Below are positions 1 through 5,204 of a stretch of 7,684 bases of DNA, piece after piece. Under the pieces are notes generated by a model. It made no database searches and was not told where the DNA came from. It saw only the letters and a program-made list of their open reading frames with translations. Source of the DNA: JBOGED01 sp050743625 (GTDB taxonomy: Bacteria > Actinomycetota > Nitriliruptoria > Euzebyales > Egibacteraceae). The stretch covers positions 1-7,684 of the forward strand of contig JBOGED010000564.1 of assembly GCA_050743625.1 (NCBI GenBank). The letters are read 5' to 3'. The first letter of the stretch is position 1. Each line of letters starts with the position of its first letter. The position numbers and the translations under genes were made by a program.

Positions 1-1191
1 CTGGAGGGCCTGCCCCACACCGGCGCGGTGATCACCGCGACCGAGGGGGAGCGGCAGCGGCGCGGCGTCCGGCTCCTTCGCGGCGAGCTGGACCGGCGCC
101 GCGAGCTGGGCGCGGCGTGCCGCGACGAGCCGCTCGTGGTGCTGCTCGTCGACGGGTTCTCGGCGTTGCGGGCGGAGTACGACCAGGCGGGCGTCCAGTG
201 GGTCCCGGACGAGCTCGGCCGCATCGTGTCCGAGGGGCCCGCGCTGGGCATCTTCACCGCGATCACCGCCGACCGGACGGGGGCGGTGCCCACCGCGCTG
301 TCGTCGACAGTGTCGCAGAAGTGGCTGTTCCGGCTGCCCGATCCGTATGACTACGCGATGTTCGGGGTGAAGTTCCGGTCCCCGTCCGCGTTGCCGCCTG
401 GCAGGGCGCTGATCGCGGAGAGCTCCCGGCTGATCCAGGTCGCCCAGCCGGCGCCGTCGCTGGATGAGGCGGTCGCGGAGATCGCCGCCGCTACACCTCC
501 GCCCGCGCGGCCGCCAGTCGCGCTTGGGACCCTCCCGACCGAGGTGGACCCCGAGGAGCTGAGCTCAGCGCTGGCGCTGAAAGAAGAGCCGTGGCTGCTG
601 CCAGTGGGCATCAGCGAGCGCACGCTCGCACCCGCAGTCCTGCGCGTCTACCCGGCCGAGCACGCGCTGATCGCCGGCCCCGCCCGGTCAGGGCGCAGCA
701 CGCTGCTGTGCGCGCTTGTCCGCCTGCTGGCGGCGGCGACCCCGGAGGTTGGCCTCACGGTCGTCGCGACGCGGCCGTCGCCGCTGCGGGGATTGGCCCA
801 CGTCGACAGGGTGGTCACCGAGGCCCAAGCCTTGCTCGAGGCGCTGACCCAGGTGGCCGGCGCCGGCGGGCGGCAGGTGGTGCTGATCGACGACGCCGAG
901 GCCTTGGACGACCCGACCGGTGCGGTCGACCAGCTGCTCAAACGGCTGCTGCCCGACGTGCACGTGATCGCCGCGGGCCGCGCCGACGCGCTGCGCTCCG
1001 CGTACGGGCACTGGACGCAGGCGGTGCGCCGGTCGGGAGCGGGCGTGCTGCTCCGCCCGGACGTCGACTTCGACGGCGACCTGCTCGCCGTCCGCCTGCC
1101 GCGGCAGGCGCCGGTCGCGGTCACGGCCGCCCGTGGTTGGTTGGTCAACGGCGGCGAGGTCGAGTTCATCCAGGCGGCGACCGTCCGATAG
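1..1191 (+). CDS. FtsK/SpoIIIE-type ATPase, EccC-like (type VII secretion), 5'-truncated by the window
   Basis: The frame is open from base 1, so this is the C-terminal 396 codons of a larger gene; GTG at 28 is only the first start-like codon, not a believable start. Two RecA-like modules are visible. The first ends with a Walker B-like strand (VVLLVDGF, bases about 133-159) and the FtsK-typical stretch FRLPDPYDYAMFG (about 328-366). The second has a P-loop-like GPARSGRST at 676-702 and a Walker B-like VVLIDDAEAL at 877-906. Its P-loop has Arg where Lys is normally found, so this last module may bind nucleotide poorly. In EccC proteins the C-terminal ATPase modules bind WXG100 substrates and drive export at the inner membrane. 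The WXG100 gene and WXG-Rhs toxin downstream fit that role. No membrane segment is seen in this part. FtsK/SpoIIIE assignment is firm; EccC-like role is inferred from neighbours. Confidence 0.87.
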   Translation: MEGLPHTGAVITATEGERQRRGVRLLRGELDRRRELGAACRDEPLVVLLVDGFSALRAEYDQAGVQWVPDELGRIVSEGPALGIFTAITADRTGAVPTALSSTVSQKWLFRLPDPYDYAMFGVKFRSPSALPPGRALIAESSRLIQVAQPAPSLDEAVAEIAAATPPPARPPVALGTLPTEVDPEELSSALALKEEPWLLPVGISERTLAPAVLRVYPAEHALIAGPARSGRSTLLCALVRLLAAATPEVGLTVVATRPSPLRGLAHVDRVVTEAQALLEALTQVAGAGGRQVVLIDDAEALDDPTGAVDQLLKRLLPDVHVIAAGRADALRSAYGHWTQAVRRSGAGVLLRPDVDFDGDLLAVRLPRQAPVAVTAARGWLVNGGEVEFIQAATVR

Positions 1192-1225
1192 GTCAGTTGG
1201 GTTCCCTGCGGGCTCACCTGTGGCC

Positions 1226-1414
1226 ATGCGGTGGCACATCACTCTCGACGAAGTCGTCGCAGAGTTGGAGGGACGTACCGCTCGATACGACGGTGGTGAT
1301 CGACGTGCTTCGCAGGCGCGCGGCGCAGGCATCGACGCGTGCGCCTGGCCACGGGCAACCCTCGGGCACTCTCCGATGTCGGACCTCCGTATCGAGCATT
1401 GGCCTGTCGGGGAA
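1226..1414 (+). pseudogene. Decayed vapBC-type toxin-antitoxin remnant
   Basis: No intact gene lies between the ATPase and the WXG100 gene, but three frames carry pieces that read in order as a VapB start, a VapC start and a VapC end. Frame 2 at 1226-1273 gives MRWHITLDEVVAELEG, like the start of a VapB-type antitoxin. Frame 3 at 1275-1322 gives VPLDTTVVIDVLRRRA, the usual first strand of a PIN-domain RNase with its first acidic Asp. Frame 1 at 1342-1365 gives RLATGNPR, and frame 2 at 1373-1414 gives PMSDLRIEHWPVGE; together they resemble the PIN C-terminus (typically LATxNxxxFP followed by EHWPVG). The 7 nt between the last two pieces imply a one-base indel where two codons are expected. The middle of the PIN domain and most of the antitoxin are missing. 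The matching is from memory of family patterns; each piece is short. Confidence 0.45.
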
Positions 1415-1434
1415 TGGCCACCGTCCGATAGGCC
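1401..1434 (+). other. Possible RNA hairpin upstream of the WXG100 gene
   Basis: GGCCTGTCGG (1401-1410) can pair with CCGATAGGCC (1425-1434) as a 10-bp stem with one G-U pair and a 14-nt loop. There is no T tract after it. It could end or attenuate transcription coming from the ATPase gene, but it lies inside the decayed vapC tail and second direct repeat and may be coincidental. Apart from this, the repeats and the vapBC scraps, nothing is seen in the 310-nt gap 1192-1501; no convincing promoter was found. Confidence 0.25.
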
Positions 1435-1487
1435 AGCCCGAGGCGAGTCCCAGCGGCCTTACGGTTGCGACGCTGTTAATTGCCGAT

Positions 1488-1493
1488 GGGAGG
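1488..1493 (+). promoter_or_regulatory. Ribosome binding site of the WXG100 gene
   Basis: GGGAGG ends 8 nt before the ATG at 1502. It decides the start: the same frame is open far upstream (ATG at 1226 and earlier), but only 1502 has a Shine-Dalgarno and gives a protein of normal WXG100 length. Confidence 0.75.
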
Positions 1494-1501
1494 TTGTGGT
1501 C

Positions 1502-1780
1502 ATGGCACGGGTGCTGTCGAGTGAAGAGGCGCGGGTGGCGATCACTCAGATGCAGAGCATCATCAACGGCGGCTTGACAGAGCAGATCCGCAACCTGGAC
1601 TCGCAGGGCCAGCGCTTGTCCGACCCCAACGTGTGGGACGGGCGGTTGGCGGCGGACTTTCGCGGGGCGTGGCCGGAGACGAAGCGAGCGTTGGACGGGA
1701 TGAGCCAGAAGCTGGAGGAGCTACGCGGGCGTGTGCAGATGATCAACCAGGACATCATGAGCGCGGGCGGCAACAGTTAA
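1502..1780 (+). CDS. WXG100 family (ESAT-6/CFP-10-like) type VII secretion protein
   Basis: This 92-residue protein fits the WXG100 family: about 100 residues, two amphipathic helices and a central W-x-G turn. The turn is W45-D46-G47 within DPNVWDGRLA. The first helix covers about residues 7-37 and the second about 48-86. Such proteins form helical-hairpin dimers and are exported by, or help export partners through, the ESX/type VII system. It lies between the ATPase gene and an Rhs toxin that starts with its own WXG-like domain, so it is probably the small partner in a WXG heterodimer with that toxin (inference). It contains no Tyr, so the C-terminal YxxxD/E export signal of many actinobacterial ESX substrates is absent; the signal could be supplied differently or this protein may act as a chaperone. 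The start is set by the GGGAGG 8 nt upstream. Confidence 0.9.
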   Translation: MARVLSSEEARVAITQMQSIINGGLTEQIRNLDSQGQRLSDPNVWDGRLAADFRGAWPETKRALDGMSQKLEELRGRVQMINQDIMSAGGNS

Positions 1781-1919
1781 GTACCCCGCCGCAGAAATAC
1801 CGTGGCATTCGGCCGACCCTCCCACGCCCGGCGCTGGCGGCGTTGCGCCGCGCGTACATATGGCCTCCGGATATGGGTGCGTTCAAGGTCGGCGCGCACC
1901 GTATTTCGCGGCGGAGTAC
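1781..1919 (+). repeat. Long imperfect inverted repeat in the WXG100-rhs gap
   Basis: The left arm (1781-1818) starts directly after the WXG100 stop codon and the right arm (1887-1919) ends 15 nt before the rhs start. The outer 20 and 19 bases match as inverted copies except for one substitution and one extra base (left GTACCCCGCCGCAGAAATAC). Pairing continues inward with small bulges to GGCCGACC/GGTCGGC. About 68 nt lie between the arms. Both ends carry GTAC. It could be a MITE-like element or an mRNA stem acting on rhs expression; no clear target duplication was found. No gene is seen in the 154-nt gap 1781-1934. Confidence 0.6.
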
Positions 1920-1934
1920 TGAGGCTGACGCACG

Positions 1935-4900
1935 GTGCCTGACCTCGGCGCCTATAAGGAAGACGTCCAGTTCAACTGGACGGGCGCCGCTGACCTGGCC
2001 GCCGAGCTGCGCTCGACAGCCAGGCTGCTGGAGGGCCAGGTCGGGGAGCGTAAGCGGATCGGAGACTGGGCTCGGAAACAGTGGGAGGGGGGATTCGCGT
2101 ACCAGTTCGACGGGCGGGCCTCCACCTGTGAGGGCGACGCGCAACGGTTCGTCACCACCATGCGCATCGCGGCCGACAAGCTCGATGAGCTCGCACGGCT
2201 GGCCCGCGAGGAGCAACAGCGCCGCGAGCAGGCGCGCGAGTGGGTCGCGCAGCAGGAGCGGAAGAATTGGTTCGAGCGGGAGGTCGTGGACCGGTTCTTC
2301 AGTGACAGCGACGTGCCCCCGCTCATCGCCCGGCCGGTGGAGCCTCCGCAGATCCCCATAGGCGAGGTGGCATCGGCGCCGCGGGAGCACGTCACCGGAC
2401 CGGCGCCGAGCACGGCGGTCCGCGGGTCGGGTCGCAGCTCCGCGGACCCGGACGATCTCGACGGTTGGGTGACGGCGAGCCGCGGCTTGGATGAGCCGTT
2501 GACGCTGCGGCAGGCGGCGTTGGGGCGGCTGCAAGAAGAGTTCTCGTCGAAGACCAGATGGGGATTTTTCGACGCCTCGTCGATGATCGGCGCGTTCAAG
2601 ACGTACATCGGGTGGAACGAGACCGACGCCCAGTGGGTCGCGAGCATCTCCGTGACGTTCCGGCGGGCGGACTCGCGCGGCGGGGTCGTGTCCGTGCCGG
2701 ATGCGGTGATCCATGCCGGGCTGAGGGCGGCGGGGCTGACTGCGGATCGGCAGTCCGTGACGTTCGACGACCCGGTCGCATGGGGGGAGCCGCCGACGAC
2801 TGGGTACGCGAACGACCCGGTGAACACCGCCTCCGGAAACTTCGTCGAGGCCGAGGTCGACTTCGCGTTCGACGGGCTGCTCCGAGGGTTGCGTTTCGTA
2901 CGGACGTTCAACAGCCGCTCGGACCGGGTGGGACCGTTCGGGCGAGGCTGGGCGTCGTGGGCGACGGCCCGGCTGGTGGCCACGCCTGACGGCGCGCACT
3001 GGGAGTCGCCGGACGGTCAGCGGGTGGTGGTTCCTGTTTCGGATGGCGGATACCGGCGGGTGGCGGGCATCCACGGGCTGGTCGTGACCGGCGAGCAGGG
3101 ATTAGGAATTGACTGGTTCGGCAGCGGCCGATGGCAGTTCGACGCGAGCGGGTTGCCCTTGTGGGCCGAGCGTGGGCCGGGCACGCGCGTGCGGTTCGGC
3201 TCCGAGGGCGGGCGGCTGGTGTTCCTCGCGCACGAGGGCGGCAAGCGGCTGGACGTCGAATGGGATGGCGACCGTATCGTCGCCTTGAGCTGCTCGGACG
3301 GACGCCGGGTCCGCTATCGCTATGACGGCGCGGGCAACTTGGTCGAGGCCGACGGCCCCTCTGGCGCCCGGCGCTACAAGCTGGACGGTGACGGGCGGGT
3401 CCTGTCCGTGCTCGACGGCGACGGGACCGTCGAGCTGACCAACGCCTACGACGCCGAGGGCCGGGTGGTGGCGCAGGTCTCTCGCCATGGGCGCCGGTCT
3501 CGGATGCGGTACCTGCCGGGCGGTGTGACCATCGTCGACGACGAAGACGGCGGGCCGGTCAACACCTACCTTCACGACCAGCATGGCCGCCTGATCGGTC
3601 TGGTCGACGGCCACGGCGCTGAGACGACCAAAACCTATGACGAATGGGGCAATCCGGTCACGGTCACCGACCGCAACGGCGCGGTGACGCTGCAGGAGTG
3701 GGACGACCGGGCACGGCTAGTCCGTCAGGCGCGCCTCGGCGGCGCGTGGTTTGCCTTCCGTTACGACGAGTCCGACCGGGTCGTCGAGGTGTCGGCCTCC
3801 ACTGGTGCGGTGACCTCGTACCGTTACGTGGGTGAGGAGCGGACCCCGGCCGAGATCGTCGACCCTGAGGGCGAGGTCACCCACATGGAGGTCGAGGGCG
3901 GCCTCGTCCGCCAGATCGTCGACCCTGACGGGGTCGAGGTCGCGCTCGGCTTCGACGCTGACGGCAACGTGGTGTCCGTCACCGACGGATGCGGCAACGG
4001 CTATGTGTTCGAGCGGGACGGGGCGGGGCGGGTGACTGCGGCGGTGTCGCCTTCGGGACGCCGCACGGAGTTGGCCTACGACTCGTTCGGCCGCCTGGTC
4101 GAACGGCGCGATCCCGGCGGCGCGGTGTGGCGGTTCGAGCATACGGCGGCGGGTCGGCTGGCCGCGGTCGTCGACCCTGTCGGCGCCCGGACCGAGACGC
4201 GGTACGGGGCGAACGGCGAGGCCGAGGCGCTTGTCGATGCGCTGGGGCACGTCACCAGCCGCCGCTTCGACGCGCTGAGCAACCTGGTCGCGATCGTGCT
4301 GCCCGACGGCGCCAAGTGGCAGTTCACCTATGACGCGCTCTGCCGCCTCGTCGGCGTCTATGACCCGGCCGGCGCGACCTGGCTGCGCGAGTACGACCCG
4401 GAGGGGAACCCCGCCGGCAGCGTCGACCCTCTGGGCGTGCGCCGGATCGCCATCCGGGACGAGCTTGGCAGAGTTCACCGGGTGCACGACGGCGCGACGT
4501 CGGTCGAGTACGAGTACGACGAGCTGGGCAGAGCGGTGTTGTTGCGCCGTGCAGACGGCACCGAGCTTCGGGCCACGTACGATCGGTGCGGGCGCCTTGT
4601 GTCGGTCACCGACCCGCTGGGCGGGGTGACTCGGTACGAGTACACCCCTGGCGGACGCCTGGCTCGGGTGACGAGCCCGTCGGGACGGATAGTTTGCTAC
4701 GAGTATGACCAGGCGGGGCGGTTGGCCGCCGAGGTCGACGCGCTCGGCGGTCGGCGGTCGTACCGGTACGACAGTGACGGCTTTGTTGTTGCGGTGGTCA
4801 ATCCAACCGGGGAGACCTGGCGGTTCGGCTACGACGAGGCCGGCCGGTTGGTCTCGCGGGAGCGGCCGGACGGTGGGGCGACCTCTTATACGTTCGATGG

Positions 4901-5204
4901 CGTGGGCCGTCTCGCTCGCGTGGTCGACGCCACCGGCGGGGTGCGCCGGTTCCACTACGACCTGCGCGGTCAGCTCGCCCGGGCGGTCGATGCGAACGGC
5001 GGCGCGACGCGCTACTCCTGGAACGAGCGCGGTTGGCTGGTCGGGGTGACCGACGCGTTGGGCGGCGCGGTCGAGCGCCGTTACGACGAGGTCGGGCGGC
5101 TGGTGTCTGTCGTCGATCAGCTCGGGCGCGCCACTCGTTGGGAATATGACCCGGCCGGCCGGCCGATTCGCCGGCTGGACGCGGCGGGTGGCGAGGTGGT
5201 ATGA
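1935..5204 (+). CDS. Rhs/YD-repeat polymorphic toxin with N-terminal WXG domain, upstream part (frame broken near 5199)
   Basis: The start is GTG at 1935: an in-frame TGA lies at 1920-1922, a weak GAGG (1921-1924) sits 10 nt upstream, and the next in-frame ATG (2160) would cut the WXG domain. Domains of the 1089-residue product: a WXG-like helical hairpin, residues about 1-115, with W50-E51-G52 and a charged coiled-coil-like second helix (about 78-120); a Pro-rich linker to about 170; an unassigned segment, about 172-285; a DUF6531 Rhs N-terminal motif, about 291-345 (NDPVNTASGNFV, then RTFNSRSD and GPFGRGWASW); then YD repeats of about 21 residues, roughly 30 of them, from about 455 to the end. 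Rhs repeats build a shell that encloses the C-terminal toxin; the WXG domain points to type VII export. The frame ends at TGA 5202-5204 in mid-repeat, while the repeats go on in frame +1. It is the front of a single 1708-aa protein rather than a complete gene. Confidence 0.93.
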   Translation: MPDLGAYKEDVQFNWTGAADLAAELRSTARLLEGQVGERKRIGDWARKQWEGGFAYQFDGRASTCEGDAQRFVTTMRIAADKLDELARLAREEQQRREQAREWVAQQERKNWFEREVVDRFFSDSDVPPLIARPVEPPQIPIGEVASAPREHVTGPAPSTAVRGSGRSSADPDDLDGWVTASRGLDEPLTLRQAALGRLQEEFSSKTRWGFFDASSMIGAFKTYIGWNETDAQWVASISVTFRRADSRGGVVSVPDAVIHAGLRAAGLTADRQSVTFDDPVAWGEPPTTGYANDPVNTASGNFVEAEVDFAFDGLLRGLRFVRTFNSRSDRVGPFGRGWASWATARLVATPDGAHWESPDGQRVVVPVSDGGYRRVAGIHGLVVTGEQGLGIDWFGSGRWQFDASGLPLWAERGPGTRVRFGSEGGRLVFLAHEGGKRLDVEWDGDRIVALSCSDGRRVRYRYDGAGNLVEADGPSGARRYKLDGDGRVLSVLDGDGTVELTNAYDAEGRVVAQVSRHGRRSRMRYLPGGVTIVDDEDGGPVNTYLHDQHGRLIGLVDGHGAETTKTYDEWGNPVTVTDRNGAVTLQEWDDRARLVRQARLGGAWFAFRYDESDRVVEVSASTGAVTSYRYVGEERTPAEIVDPEGEVTHMEVEGGLVRQIVDPDGVEVALGFDADGNVVSVTDGCGNGYVFERDGAGRVTAAVSPSGRRTELAYDSFGRLVERRDPGGAVWRFEHTAAGRLAAVVDPVGARTETRYGANGEAEALVDALGHVTSRRFDALSNLVAIVLPDGAKWQFTYDALCRLVGVYDPAGATWLREYDPEGNPAGSVDPLGVRRIAIRDELGRVHRVHDGATSVEYEYDELGRAVLLRRADGTELRATYDRCGRLVSVTDPLGGVTRYEYTPGGRLARVTSPSGRIVCYEYDQAGRLAAEVDALGGRRSYRYDSDGFVVAVVNPTGETWRFGYDEAGRLVSRERPDGGATSYTFDGVGRLARVVDATGGVRRFHYDLRGQLARAVDANGGATRYSWNERGWLVGVTDALGGAVERRYDEVGRLVSVVDQLGRATRWEYDPAGRPIRRLDAAGGEVV

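Larger units (their letters stand above)
1176..1436 (+). repeat. Pair of 21-bp imperfect direct repeats bracketing a 240-bp insert
   Basis: The copies lie at 1176-1196 and 1416-1436, exactly 240 nt apart, with 19 of 21 bases identical and a shared 13-base core ACCGTCCGATAGG (1180-1192 and 1420-1432). The first copy includes the last codons and the TAG stop of the ATPase gene (Thr-Val-Arg-stop). As 240 is a multiple of three, the second copy spells the same residues and stop in the same frame. The segment between holds the vapBC-like scraps. This resembles an insertion that duplicated or regenerated the 3' end of the gene, but no recombinase is present. Confidence 0.55.

Noticed and set aside
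1133..1780. A longer version of the WXG100 gene, with starts at or before ATG 1226.
   Set aside because: The frame is open by chance in GC-rich DNA. The family length, the Shine-Dalgarno at 1488-1493 and the change from vapBC-like debris to WXG100 sequence all favour ATG 1502.
5146..5204. An independent start of the downstream rhs part at ATG 5146.
   Set aside because: The ATG arises from an out-of-frame TAT-GAC repeat codon pair, has no Shine-Dalgarno, and the next 16 residues do not match the YD pattern.
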